Origin: Gnetum montanum
Taxonomy: Eukaryota; Streptophyta; Gnetopsida; Gnetales; Gnetaceae
Length of the DNA stretch: 62,000 bases
Assembly: GCA_015680685.1 (NCBI GenBank)
Contig: MNCI01003927.1
Location: 321,116 to 383,115, forward strand
Direction of reading: 5' to 3'
The position numbers were made by a program, and so were the translations under genes. The notes below the pieces were generated by a model. The model worked only from the letters and a program-made list of their open reading frames with translations. It was not told the DNA's origin and did not search any database. How positions within the stretch are numbered: the stretch's first letter is position 1; every line of letters begins with the position of its first letter. This document shows, in pieces, positions 1-11,160 of the stretch.

Positions 1-823
1 TTGTCAGTAATGGGGTTTTGCAGAATGATTTCACATGCAACACTGAGATGAAAACAACGATGGCCACAGTGATGGTGGACATAATGGAGGCGCTGGAATG
101 CACATCCAGTGGCAAACTACACTGCGTATCTGCCTACACAAATTTTGACCTCGCAGGTGTCATTGCAACAGATAATTTAGAAATAGAGCCTCAACCTGAG
201 TCTGAGCCTATGCCTATGCCTGGGTTTTTCTATTTCCAGTAGCGTTAATCAACTGTTCTTGAATCATTTGTAAATTCAAATTTTTGTGAATACATAAACC
301 TTTACACCCTTTGACAATTACAAATGCAAAACCAGTTGAACTCTTTAACCGACTTATTTTGTTATTTTGTCCATATTGCTTTCTTGTAGTAAATAATTCT
401 TCTCTTCTTCTCTTTATTCCAACCTTCACTTGACACTCTGTTTTACTTTTCAAGAAGGCTTTTATCATCAAGATTATTTACTAGACTTTCTTCTCCAAGA
501 ATACCCATTACTCATAAGACTGGACTGCAAATTTTCAACCAGGTATTTTGCTCATGTTTTAAACAAATCATTTCAACAAAATATTCTAACTGCTCCATGT
601 AATGGCCAAATGTGCCAACACAAGGTAGTTTCCATTCATAACAATGGCAGTCAAGGCGATACTACATGTAGTTATAGCGTAGCATCCGTACAGCTGCTGT
701 GGCCAACCAACAACAACGACGGCATAGCAGCCAAAATGATAACCAAAACAGTAGCAATAGACGTAGATTTCATCATAATAATGATAACCGTAATTGGAAA
801 ATGAGGGTAGCATAGCAACTTAT
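1..823 (-). other. presumed first intron of the Tat-1 antisense unit, partly unassigned
   Basis: Positions about 590-823, read on the - strand, align by eye with Tat-2 from 31,786 onward, which lies just downstream of a GTAAGT donor. This makes the stretch intron-like sequence of the antisense unit. It carries TAGCATAGC-type motifs (for example near 675 and 805). Positions 1-480 match nothing I recognise; they hold short open frames without family motifs. No gene is called here. Confidence 0.4.
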
Positions 824-1050
824 CAAGCTGATGGAGTCTCTTCTTGCATCTCAATGCACACCTTGGACAGGCATCCTAGAGAGTCCTTCATCTCGTCTAC
901 CTTGGCAAGTCCTCAGTGCTTGCGTTCACCTTTGGGTGCCATCATCTCACTCGCAAATTCTCTGTCAATTGCTACGCTACACTAGTTTTCTCTCTCTTTG
1001 TATGATCGTGCTATGCTCTGAGTATGGGCTTTGGGATCTGACAATGAAAA
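824..1050 (-). other. first exon of the antisense unit in Tat-1 (non-coding or short coding)
   Basis: Read on the - strand, this stretch follows a TATAAATA box by some 30 bases and aligns with Tat-2 31,560-31,785. The end corresponds to the exon-intron border that reads CG/GTAAGT in Tat-2; in Tat-1 the GT has decayed to AT (ATAAGT near 818-823). The alignment includes the runs around CTTGGCAAG and the final CCATCA. The transcript start is estimated from the TATA box only. Confidence 0.45.
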
Positions 1051-1076
1051 TGACAAGTTTACCAAGGGTAAACTCC

Positions 1077-1084
1077 TATTTATA
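1077..1084 (-). promoter_or_regulatory. TATA box of the Tat-1 antisense unit
   Basis: TATAAATA on the - strand, pointing away from pol. Upstream (1,130-1,200) are three TAGCATAGC/TAGCGTAG/CAGCATAA motifs like those upstream of the Tat LTR promoter. The same box is present in Tat-2 at 31,533-31,540. Confidence 0.55.
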
Positions 1085-1224
1085 GTCAACATGGTAAAAC
1101 ACTTTCCATTTTCATGTCTTGATGAATGTGGGATATCCCTTATAGCATAGCACTATTGCACCATAGTCCGACTATAGCGTAGTGATTGTCTACAGCATAA
1201 TAGGTGGACCCACCAAAAATTTTA

Positions 1225-1455
1225 TCCCATCTTAAACTAGCAATCTATCTTTACAAAGTTTACCTATTAACAGTCCACAAAGACCTTAAATTAGTAACCT
1301 TGGCTTTCAAAATCTACCCGTTAGTAGTCTGCAAAGACCTTAAACTAGAAATTCTGGCTTTCAAGTCTACCTAGTAACAGTCTGCTATGACCTTAAACTA
1401 AGCACTTGTTTCAGGTCTTGATACAGTCCACTAAGACCTTAAACTGGCAACTTTG
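1225..1455 (+). repeat. GACCTTAAACTAG array upstream of Tat-1 pol
   Basis: About five diverged units built on a core such as GACCTTAAACTAG, often preceded by GTCYRCWAWG, spaced some 45-60 bases apart (for example AAAGACCTTAAATTAG, CAAAGACCTTAAACTAG, CTATGACCTTAAACTAAG, CTAAGACCTTAAACTGG). The same core forms arrays downstream of this pol (5,005-5,385) and at three places in Tat-2. Confidence 0.8.
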
Positions 1456-1499
1456 ACTCACAAAATTTACATAGTAATTGATGATTATCTTATGTTGTA

Positions 1500-4400
1500 T
1501 TGTTACTTTACAAACATTCATTACATGCTATTGCTACAAATAGGTATCACTTGACTTGGCTTTTTCTTATTATCATAGGTTTAACAGGTCCTCATGGCAA
1601 GCTTATGAGATACCTAAACTTAGAATCAATAGACAGGGAATCATCTATTGACAACACCGTAGCGTCCTTAGAAACATCCCTAGATTGGCCCAAACATCTA
1701 GTCCAAGCCTTAGACTTAGGGGCTAGGGATGTGACCAAGGACCCTCTAATTGAAACACCTGTAACTACATCCAGGGGGGAAATAAAGACATTAAAACTCA
1801 GTTCCCTCCTAGACCCCCGAATGCAAAAGGACATATCTAAGGTTCTCCAAGACAATATCAAAGTGTTTGCATGGTCCTATGATGATATTCCAGGTCTAGA
1901 CCCATGGCTCATACAACATAACATCATCCTAAACCTGCATATCAAGGCAGTCAAGAAAAATGCTCAAAACATCAAACCAGAAATTGCACTAGCTGTACGC
2001 GATGAAATAACCAAACTATATCAAGCTGGTTTTATTTGTGCGGTCGATTACTTGGAGAGGGTATCAAATATTGTTGTTGTCTCTAAGAAAATAGGGGGTA
2101 TACAAATTTGTATAGACTTTCGAGATCTGAATAAAGCAATGATCAAAGATAAATTTCCATTACCAAGTATTGATCAACTTATTGACACTACAACTAGTCA
2201 TGCTTTACTGTCCTTTATGGATGGGTTATTAGGTTACAATCAAATTTGCATCATTCCATATCATTAGTTAACAACTACCTTCATCACCCCTTGGGGAACC
2301 TTCTATTACACCATAATGTCTTTTGGTCTCAAAAATGCTAGAGCAACCTACCAACAAGCCATGATATACATATTTAGCAACTACCTCTTAGAGAGACTAA
2401 ACGATTATGTGGATGCCATAGCAGTCAAGTCTAAGGGAGCTATTGATCATCCCAATGATCTAAATGTAGTCCTCAAGCATTGTCATAGGCATGAATTATG
2501 TTGCAATCAGATGCATGCTAGGGTTTGTAGTATTGGAAGCTGGAATACGACTGGACCCTGACAAAGTTAAGGCCATCGTTAACCTATCACCCCCTACCAA
2601 CCTTAAATAATTACATAGGTTGCAAGGTATAATACAGTTTATTAGAAGGTTTATAGCAAGGCTGACTGACAAGTTACACCCCATGCAACACTTGCTAAAG
2701 AAGGGGATCAACTTTGGGTGGATAGCACAGTGTCAACAAGCCTTCGATGACTTAAAGAAAGAGCTTTTGCACCTTCCAACTATTTACCCACCATAGAGGG
2801 ATAAGCCTTTCTACATCTACCTTGCCATCTCAGACACACCTATTATAGCATTGTTATGTCAGAAGAGAGATGATGGCTTTGAAATCCTAGTTTATTACCT
2901 AAGCCATGCATTGATAGCTTATGAGGCGAAGTACAATGAAGTAGAAAGAAATTATCTCACCCTAGTATTTGTGCTAAAAAATGGAGATATTACCTATTCT
3001 GTAGCAAGGTCAACATCATATGCAAGAGCAACATACTTCAGGCTATCATAAATAATTTATATGAAAGCAGCAGGATAACCTGATGGAAAGCTATAATGGT
3101 GGAATTCGACTTACACTATGTAGCCCAATCATCGACAAAGGGACAAGCAATCGCTACATAGCTCACAACCTCACCAATCGATGATTAGGCAATGATAGAG
3201 CCAAAGTCCCCTGATGAACATGTTAATAGCCTCAACCCTATGCCATTACACTTTGAAGCCACTTTGCATTTTGATGGCACCTCAACTATGTGAGGTGGTA
3301 GTGCTGCTGCTGTCATTACATTCCCCTATGGGGATATTCAACCTTTTTCTTAGCATTTTACATTACTTTGTATAAAAAATGTAGCTAAGTACGAAGGACT
3401 CCTTAGGGTCCTTTTAGTAGCCTGGGAATTAAAGATCTAACATTTGGTAGTCTGAGGTGATTCCCAACTCGTCGTCAACTAGATCACCGAAATCTATGCT
3501 TGTAAAGCTTCACATCTACAGCCTTATTATGACTTTGCCAAGAGTTTGTTGAAACAGTTTACAATGATAGATAGACATCCAACATGTACCACACAATGAG
3601 AACACTATAGCATATGCCTTAGCCATGCTAGCATTAAATGTGCTGCCACATGTGTTCGCAACTTTACCTACTTTGATAATGGAGTGCACAGACCCCATCA
3701 CTTAATCCATACACATCGCCTCCATAAATGCTACCAATGCCCAAGAGTGGTACACTAATGTTAAATCCTATCTTCAACATGGTGAACCCCCACACAGCTT
3801 GACATCCGCTCAAAAGGATGCGATCTGAAAGCAAGCCTGGTAGTATATCCTTATAGGAGATAATACCTTATGCAAATGCTCTTTGATGCGATATTGCTAA
3901 CTTGCATTGGTGGGGAAGAAGCACAAAAAATCATTAATGAAGTCCATGAAGGACTATGTGGAGGACACATAGCTCCTAGGGCTATGGAAGAAAAAATCAG
4001 ACACCTAAGATATTACTAGCCTTGCATGGAATGAGATTGCCTTGCCAAAGTTAGAATGTGTGATACATGCCAACACCATGCAAATCTTATACATGTCTCA
4101 CCTACTGAGTTGCATTCTACATAGATTATGTGGCCATTCCAATGATGGGGACTAGATATCATAGGACCCATCACACCTAAGTCTTTCGTAAGACATAGCT
4201 TCATCATCAATGTCATTGAGTACTTTACAAAGTGGGTGGAGGTCATCCCCCTTAGGAAGACTACATCTCAACAGGTTTGCCACTTTATCTTGGATAACAT
4301 AGTAACAAGGTTTGGTCTTCCCATGACTATTGTGACAAACAACGGACCACATTTTAGTAGCACGGAAACCAAAACCTTTTGTGAAAACCTTGGCATCAAG

Positions 4401-4988
4401 CACTCATTTTCATCACCATACTACCCATAGGCAAATGGTCAGGAAGAGATAACAAAAAAGTCCATCATCAACTTGCTCAAAAGGATGCTTAGTAGTAGCA
4501 AGAGGTGATGAAACGAACAAATCCTCTATGTGTTATGGGCTTACCATACAACGTGTAGGATGGCTACAAGTAAAACTCCTTATAGCCTTATTTACGGATC
4601 TGAAGTAGTGTTACCACTTGAATTGCAAGTACTGTCACTATGGATGATCCTATCAAGCATCATGGACGAAGCCCAGAACAATGAGTCAAAAATCATTGAC
4701 CTCAACTCCATAGAGGAGGAGCATGGCCAAACACTTGGTCATATCAAATGGTACCAAGAAAAGCAGCAGCAAAAGCATCATTCCAATCTACATCAATGGC
4801 TAATCAAAAAAGGGAACCTAGTTCTCAAAGCTATTCATCAACATCTAAACAAATTCTCAGCAAACTGGGAAGGCCCATTCATAGTTATGAAAGCCTATGA
4901 GAATGGGGCCTTCAAACTGGCAGACATGGATGGCAAAGAGTTTGCAAATCCTATGAACCACTTGTACCTCAAGCCATACTATGTCTGA
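1500..4988 (+). pseudogene. pol: Tat-1 pol: RT, RNase H, archaeal-type RNase H, integrase (decayed)
   Basis: Copies element RNA into DNA and inserts it. The module starts after a pyrimidine-rich stretch ending ATCATAG (about 1,579), a likely splice acceptor. RT lies at about 1,860-2,560 (FRDLNKA near 2,120, FMDGLLGYNQ near 2,215, SFGLKNARATYQ at 2,316); the active site reads YVDA instead of YVDD, so the enzyme is dead. RNase H follows at about 2,680-3,050, then a second RNase H at 3,255-3,700 (HFDGTST, GDSQLVVN), typical of the Tat lineage. Integrase covers about 3,890-4,985: HEG.CGGH zinc region, a core with a VTNNG sequence near 4,330 where D is expected, and the end NHLYLKPYYV before TGA. 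At least ten stops and several shifts break the frame; CAG-to-TAG and CGA-to-TGA fit many of them. Confidence 0.9.
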
Positions 4989-5004
4989 TGCAAAAGCGAG
5001 GTAA

Positions 5005-5385
5005 GCATAGATAGTCCGCTATGACTATAAACTAGCACAAATAGTTTGCTATGACTATAAACTAGCACAAATCATTCGCTATGATGTAAAAATGGCAAAG
5101 AACATTGACTACTTCGTAAAACTGGCTCAGATAGTCTGCTATGACTATAAACTGGTACAACACATCCGTAGGCCAAGACGTAAAACTGGCACCCACAATA
5201 TGGTCCACTACGACCTTAAACTAGCCCATTTACCATCCACTACAATGATAAACTAGCCCAACGGTTAGCTAGGACCTTAAACTAGCACAGTGGTCTACTA
5301 GAACCTTAAACTAGTACATCACGGTCTGCTGAGACCTTAAACTAGTACATCTGATGGACTACCAAGACCTTAAAATAGGTTTGCA
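5005..5385 (+). repeat. GACCTTAAACTAGC array downstream of Tat-1 pol
   Basis: About eleven diverged copies of a unit such as AGTCYGCTATGACYWTAAACTAGCACAA, around 28-45 bases each, starting right after the pol stop codon. The first units carry GACTATAAACTAGC and the later ones GACCTTAAACTAGC. Tat-2 has the matching array after its pol (27,136-27,430, opposite strand). Confidence 0.85.
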
Positions 5386-6783
5386 GAATAACATTCTCAG
5401 CTCGCATCCATGACCCTACTAACAAGTGAGCCTGCACAGTGATAACATGGGGTGGGATGTTGTAGTTCCAAAATGCATTTAATGATGTCAAGAAAACACC
5501 CTCTAGAACATATCCAGTGCCACCACTCCTAGCATCTTACTGATCCTCCAGAGATGTCGTTTGACATCTTGTTGATCTTCTAGAGCTACCGCCACCACAA
5601 CCCATCATCTTGGCAGTAGCTCCTGTTGTCAATGCTTGCTACTGGAGTCCCAATACTATTGTTGCCTAGCCACAGAGTTGCTACCCTCTAACCCTTGCCA
5701 TCAACTGAGCCCAAAATATGTTTAGTTGTTAGGCTTCTCACCTTATAGCTGAATTGCATGATGTTTACCTTGGGTGGAGACTCCTGAGCACTTGCATCAC
5801 CACAACTCCTAGCCTCCTTGGTGCTAACCCCTTCAGTCTACCATTGTTAGAACTACTGCTAGCCTTCCTACTTTGGACGTTGTGTGCCTCAGAAACAATG
5901 CTTGCTACTTCAGCAATGTCTAAAGAAAGTAGGACTTTGCCCTCACTGTGTCTCATGGTTACATTTTCTTGGTTTCCTTTCTATTATGTTTGCAAGATAC
6001 AAGCTGAGATGGCAGCGGTTAGAGATGCATTTCACCAAGAGGACAAGACATTACATCATTCTGAGCTGATCATTCTAACTAGCTTGGCTACTTGGGAGTG
6101 CACATCCCACCCTCCCTCTTAACCCTCTTCGCCTCGTTTCTTACACCTGCAGTTTTCCTTTTCACATCTCTTTTACAAGCTTTCCCTATGCATATAAAGC
6201 CCTCCCACATGCTCAACTGCAAAGTCTATGATGCATGTAATGCAACTCACTACATGGGAAGGATCTGTAGGTAGGTCAAAGCCCCACATGGATGTAACAC
6301 AACTCATTTTAGGGAGGAAACACATGTCCTACAACAACAAGGTTGTTTTCAAGTGAACATGGCTAAACAAAAAAAAAATACAAAAGCGTAAAAGAGAAAA
6401 AGTTTTTTTTGCAAAAAAAAAAGAAGAAAAAAAATGTGCCTAAAAAAATGGCACACCTGCTATTTCACAACGACCATCTCTAAGCATTTCAACGAGAGGT
6501 CAAAAGCCAGTAAAAGAAAGATGCCCATGTGTGCCGACTCCCTCACAAGTACTTCGACAAGGGATTGCACTATGTTACATCTTTTCCTTTCCTGAACGTA
6601 TCCCCTCAAGTCCATCCTTCTCTTCCTTTCCCTACATGACTATCTTGATACTCCCAAGTGTAGAAAAGTGACATCTGAGCAACCACTGGAGAGCGATGAT
6701 GGTGCATTATTCTTCATGGTGTTTCATATTCTTTGTCAACGTCTCTCAAGCATATCCTTCAAACATCGACAAAGAGGGACCAT
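5386..6783 (+). other. spacer between Tat-1 pol array and 3' LTR, with purine-rich tract
   Basis: No gene seen. Positions 5,445-5,690 align with Tat-2 27,070-26,847 (ATGACATC/GGATGTTG and GACATCTTGTTGA blocks). The rest includes A-rich DNA at 6,366-6,432. The tract GACAAAGAGGGACC at about 6,769-6,782, just before the LTR start TGAAACACC, is the probable plus-strand primer. Short open frames here (for example 5,754-6,122) show no known motif. Confidence 0.6.
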
Positions 6784-8694
6784 TGAAACACCATAAAATT
6801 TCAAGACCCTGATGCTTTCTTAGAGTGTTGGAATTTGGGCAAAGATTTCCACAAGTGCAGTATCACGATGGACTATTAGAATAGTGTAGGCACTAAGGAT
6901 ATATTGTATAGTCTGGCAAGTTTTCTATCTCTAGGACTGATAGGCTTGCTGGACTCTTTAGCTTGCCCAACTGGACAATTGACCAGGCTAATAGTCTACT
7001 CAAGGACCATACTAGGAGTTGTCGAAAGTGTTCAAGATGAGCTAAATAGTTCAGCCAAGTTTTCTAATGGAGAAATCTGCTACGTTACGCAACGTAGTAA
7101 GCCTTGAAGAGACCAATTAAGCATCCAAGATGCAAGATGATAGCAAGTCAGTCTTCCAAAGCATTTGTCCATGTTGCACTTGTCAAGCAAGCTTGCTCCA
7201 CCAACATAGGATGCTACACTATGTAGCATAGCACAAAATAGCAAGGACAGGATGCACAAAGGCCCCCCTACCAAGTGACATTAATAAGAGGATTGCACTT
7301 GGTAACACTTCGGCCTCCAAAAATGGCTATCCCAGTTAGCCCTTAGGCTTCAAGCAAGGTTTCTTGGTAAAAAATGGTAGATTAAACAAGGATGCATGAC
7401 ACACTGGCTGCTATGTTGTGCTATGCTACATAGCATAGGATAGCATGGAAATGATGCAAAAACAACAGAATGTGCCAAGGATGAAATCAGCAAGTCCAAA
7501 GGCTTTCCAACATGGAGGAAAAAAGTTGCAGTTGTTTGCTTGACTAAGCCTCAGACAAATGCTCTCGGCTTCTATGCAAGACTTCTATCAAGACTAGTGA
7601 CTATGCTATGCTATGCTACATAGCGTAGCACAGTGTAGTGAGTAGTTACTTACGCTACGCCAATGTGCTGGACGACGTAAGTATTGCAACACTTGCACAA
7701 AGGCATCAAAACACCTTCGGTTAGCTCCAAAACTTGTTGGCAACGATCATTCTCACCCTGACAACTCTTCAGCAGGTAAAATTAGCAAGTTTGGTTCATT
7801 TTTTATATCCCTGGTCGATCCCCAAAATTGTTCCTACACTTGACCCTATTCGCAAGAGTAGGGAAGACGTAGTCCTGGAGCATAGGCTCCATTTTATTTT
7901 CATTGTGGGCATGCCTTCTGGATTTTGGCACATGCAGTTTTAGCAGTATGGTCATAGTGTAACAAGGTTCACATCCAACATCATACATCTACCTAGTGCA
8001 ATCATGTTCACAGCTTTTGGGGCCTAGAACATGTGGCATCTAGACCATGTTTTTCTCCTGTTCCTGGCCCTATAAATACCCCAATGAGCAATGCTCAAAA
8101 GGTTGGCTTTTTGTGTGGTTGGATTTTAAGTTGGCTTTCAGATAGCATAGTTGGCATTTTGGGCACTATGGTTGGGTTTGAGTTTTTTGGTTAGCTCCAG
8201 ACATCCCTTAGCAAGTTTAGCATTATGGCATCTTAGTGAGTAGAGTGGCAAGTAGAAGAATCCTAAACAGCAAGCTACCTACTATAGTTCAAAGTTCTGT
8301 GACCATACTGCTCTATGTAAGTTGTGCCTCTTCAGTGTTGCATGTTCAATTGTCCACCTTCCAATAGAACAAAGGATCAAATCTGTGACCTTGGGGAAGT
8401 GCACTTTCTTACCCAAGGCTATTTTGCTATTTGCTTACTGTCATTGTGTTTTGCACTATTTTCATCATTTTATATTTATTGATCATTGATTTACTTCACG
8501 TACATCATTTACAAAAAAAAAAAATGTTCACGAAAGGTTAAGATACATCGATTAAGTCCCTGTTTGATCGACCAGACCATTCAGGGCACCCTATTTCCAT
8601 TTCTCTCCAGCACGGCGCTCACACAGATTCAGGGTTAAACTATTCACCTGGAAACCTCTCAGTGTTCCAGACACTAACATTTTATACAACTACA
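6784..8694 (+). repeat. Tat-1 3' LTR
   Basis: Begins TGAAACACC and ends ACTACA. It aligns in order with the Tat-2 5' LTR: the GAATTTGGGCAA block, the TTTTCTATCTCT block, the palindromic GCTACGTTACGCAACGTAG region, the TATA box, and the terminal CACACAGAT and CACTAACATTTT blocks. The length of about 1.9 kb against about 2.45 kb in Tat-2 reflects indels. The next five bases (AGATT, 8,695-8,699) would be one copy of the target duplication; the other copy lies outside the window. Confidence 0.8.
8071..8078 (+). promoter_or_regulatory. LTR TATA box, Tat-1
   Basis: CCCTATAAATACCCC, the same box and context as in both Tat-2 LTRs (25,764-25,771 and 42,231-42,238 on the - strand). Upstream, 7,200-7,640 carries several TAGCATAGC palindromes. 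Confidence 0.75.
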
Positions 8695-8699
8695 AGATT

Positions 8700-9218
8700 G
8701 TTTACAGTGGACTATAAATTTTGGTTCAAGCCCCCTTCATTGAAACCAATGGAAGGAGAGTTAGTGAATTGAGAACCCTCAAAAAAGGGAATCCTCACTA
8801 TCTTTTTGGCCTAGCAAGAACAAGGGATTATTGAACTATTTCCCTTCGAAGCTTCATGACACCTCTTCTATATTTGATCTCTTTTGTATTGTGCCTCAGT
8901 GAAATGGTAATCCCTAAAGTTGTGGTCTTGCACAACATATTCAGCATGGAGCCCCTATATGCCCAACCTCATAAGTGTTTGGTGTAGCATCATAGGAATT
9001 GATCAATTAGATGAAAACATAATGGTACCCTCCATAATCCTCCACCACATTTTTTCATCTTGATGCAAGATGAAGGTGAAGTCTAGCACATACTCATCAA
9101 GATGAGTATATACCTCTCTACATTGTTCGGGTATTAGCTAATTTGACTATTAATTTCTTTGCTAATTGGATGTATGCTCAAACTTTGATGGAGAATCATC
9201 CTTGTGAGAAGAAGCCAT
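8700..9218 (-). pseudogene. gag: Ath-3 gag, N-terminal fragment
   Basis: This is the capsid precursor N-terminus of an Athila-like element. It starts at ATG 9,218 with MASSHKDD, matching the starts of the Ath-2 gag (MSSSQ, 45,866) and the Ath-1 gag (MSLSQ, 18,389). Further on it aligns with Ath-2 through TFILHQDEH-like sequence (HTHLDEYVLDFTFILHQDE here) and the FNNP-F-L block. Several stops are present. It is cut off at 8,700 by Tat-1, so the rest of the ORF lies left of the window. It sits about 140 bases downstream of a primer-binding site, as expected for gag. Confidence 0.75.
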
Positions 9219-9353
9219 TTTAGATTGAAAGAAAATAAAAATGTGCTTTTAATATTATTATTATTACTAAGAATGATTGTGACTTTAAGGTTCATTTCAA
9301 TGATGTTGAATAATTTTCACTAAGTCTTAGATAGTGCACGTAGCTAACTAAAG

Positions 9354-9371
9354 TCCTTGATAATGGCACTA
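9354..9371 (-). other. primer-binding site, Ath-3
   Basis: Directly inside the LTR end, the - strand reads TAGTGCCATTATCAAGGA. It is a decayed match to the complement of the tRNA-Asp 3' end (TGGCGCCGTTGCCGGGGA), the primer used by Athila elements. The Ath-2 copy (45,703) is a better match. Confidence 0.6.
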
Positions 9372-9372
9372 A

Positions 9373-10254
9373 TGATGAGCAATGACTATACCCTACACCT
9401 AACCATAGACATCACTAGTGTGCACTCAGAAATCTAATTGAATTCCATAGACTTTAGGTTTTTAAGTACACTGGTTTTAAGAGGTGAATCTAACTATTGC
9501 AATCATTGTCTTCCTAGTTCCATTTGTGAAGTGCAAGTGTATTATTAAGTGTAACTAAGGCATATGATTTTTATCATTTTATCTTTTATGAATTACATAA
9601 CCTAAAAATAAGAATAAGGTAATTAAATTCTTATTTAGTCTAATAACTAGCTAATCTTTAACTACTCTTAACATAAGCATCTGTTCCCACTTTTTGTACA
9701 CATCTTGAACATGCTATAGTGCCACTGGGTTACCAAGCATTAAGTGCTACTTGGATTACCAAGCATTAAACATATGCTTGAAGTGGTCATACTTATGTTT
9801 GCTATTTAATTAATATTAATTAATTACTTAGAAACATTAAAGTAAATTGCATGAATATTAAATGCATAAGTAAATAATTAATCTATTCCAAGTGCTGCAA
9901 CGTTTGATCATAAAAGCTCATGTTTACTTTCATTCACACTAAGGTGCTCAAGTACATTAGTGCTCAAATAAAGATACATACACTTCTTTGACTTCTACTG
10001 TGGGCACTCAAAAAATATTTTAACTTTTGAGAAGAAAAACTGTAAGAGCTTTGCTATAACTACTAAAATATTTCCATAAATACAGCTAGTAGGTGCACAT
10101 TTATAGGTAGAGACATTGTGCCATGCAATAAGTACACATGAATGTGTCAAATTCTACATCGATGGGATCACATCAACGAGATCCCTTTTTTAACAAGGTC
10201 ACATTGACAACATCCCATTGACATGACCCAACAATGCAACTCATTAGTATTCCA
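9373..10254 (-). repeat. Ath-3 LTR flanked by internal sequence on both sides
   Basis: Read on the - strand it aligns with the Ath-2 LTRs: TATA box, the TATAGCAAAGCTCTTA block, GTGCCCACAGTAG, the GAGCACTAATGTACTTGAG block, AATGCTTGGTAACCCAGT, and the end GCTCATCA. The downstream side (9,371 and lower) has primer site and gag, as for a 5' LTR. The upstream side (10,255-10,330) resembles the AACTTAAGG...CTTAGTC region that precedes the 3' LTRs of Ath-1 and Ath-2. Its TATA box is at 10,099-10,105. The promoter region has an inverted pair GGGATC/GAGATCCC near 10,150-10,190. The start at 10,254 is my best estimate. Confidence 0.75.
10099..10105 (-). promoter_or_regulatory. LTR TATA box, Ath-3
   Basis: CCTATAAATG on the - strand, at the same place relative to conserved LTR blocks as the boxes at 44,935 and 57,820 of Ath-2. 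Confidence 0.65.
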
Positions 10255-10733
10255 TGATGTCTCTTATCCCAAGTCCTCGATTAAGGAAGAACTAGAGCCT
10301 TAAGTTTGTTATGAGATAACATATTGAGCTAACAATATGGCTAGTACCATCCAAGAGAATGTAATCATTTTTCAACTAAAATGGAAACAAACTCTATCCA
10401 TCATCCAACCTCAGCTCTATTTATAGTAAATTATAAAATTTTAAAAATGTTTTAAAGATAAAAATTCTTAAAACTCATGCCACAGAATGAGTTGAACCTC
10501 TATCAATTTAACTCATTGAAGACTAAATGCTATGAAAGATATATTGCCATAGACATTACCAAAGACTTGATAATAACAATGATGACTACAATGCATAAGT
10601 ATTAATAAAAACATAATGTATGGCTCATAGTACCTGTCACCCAATACTTGTAGAAGATAAAGCACATAACAACAAAGTTAGTAACCTATCACAATAAGAA
10701 GCATGAAGATAAGAAAATATCATAAATACCCAT
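10255..10733 (-). other. 3' spacer between the pol fragment and the Ath-3 LTR
   Basis: No gene seen. It contains a TATAAATA box on the - strand near 10,417-10,426 preceded by AACTCATT/AATGAGTT inverted motifs (about 10,470-10,530), which recur in the LTR start. The last part resembles the sequence before the 3' LTRs of Ath-1 and Ath-2. Confidence 0.4.
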
Positions 10734-11160
10734 TCAAAACAGGTCCATAATCAAATTAAATTCAACTTGTTGAGAAGAAGCATCGGTTAAGGTAATCATC
10801 CCACTATCAAGGAAGGGTTGTTGTCCAAAATAATGTTTGACCTATTGACCGTTCACATGTAAAGAATTAGAACTACCAGGCCTAGAAATGTCAATAACAC
10901 CATTACCTAAGGCCTTAATAACCCTCAAAAGTCCCTTTCATTTCGATACTAATTTCCCAGTAAAATTTTTAAGCCTCATATTAAATAATAAATCTAAATC
11001 ACCTTCCAAGAATAAATTCCTTGTAATGTTCTTATCATGCCACATTTTCATCTATTTATTATACAAATGTTGCTGCAAGACTTGGAAATTTGATAAAAAA
11101 TTGAAAATCCCAATCTAAAATAGTTTAACCCCAAATCCTACAGACCTTAAAATAGAATTT
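10734..11160 (-). pseudogene. pol: C-terminus of an Athila-type pol (integrase tail)
   Basis: On the - strand the frame reads MKMWHDKNI, then GDLDLLFNMRLKNFTGKL, then SLHVNGQ and VKHYFGQQPF before stop codons. This matches the well-known end of Athila-type integrases (WHDK, LLFNSRLKLFPGKL, VNGQRLKHY). Only the last 120 or so codons are recognisable, with a few in-frame stops. Upstream sequence fades out above about 11,160. It ends about 480 bases before the Ath-3 LTR, with no third ORF in between, so it could be the 3' end of an element sharing that LTR. Confidence 0.7.

Larger units (their letters stand above)
1..8694 (+). mobile_element. Tat-1: 3' part of a Tat-lineage Ty3/gypsy element
   Basis: The element reads on the + strand and runs out of the window on the left. 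In order it shows the start of an antisense transcription unit (824-1,084, - strand), a GACCTTAAACTAG repeat array, a broken RT-RNase H-second RNase H-integrase module (1,500-4,988), a second array, a spacer and the 3' LTR (6,784-8,694). The right end was placed by aligning it by eye with the LTR of Tat-2 (41,558-44,003), whose ends are fixed by target duplications. The sequence right of 8,694 is gag of another element on the other strand (Ath-3), so Tat-1 inserted there. Its 5' LTR and gag are not in the window. The lineage call rests on the TGPHG and FAWSY-DIPGLD motifs and the second RNase H. Confidence 0.85.

Noticed and set aside
5458-5690. First choice for the Tat-1 3' LTR start (TGTTGTAG after ATGGGGTGGGA)
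   Set aside because: The 5' LTR of Tat-2, whose outer end is fixed by its target duplication, starts TGAAACACC and lacks this block, so the block is post-pol spacer and the Tat-1 LTR starts at 6,784.
6366-6432. A-rich stretch as a poly(A) tail of a processed copy or SINE
   Set aside because: It lies inside the Tat-1 spacer, is interrupted by other bases and has no target duplication or promoter boxes nearby.
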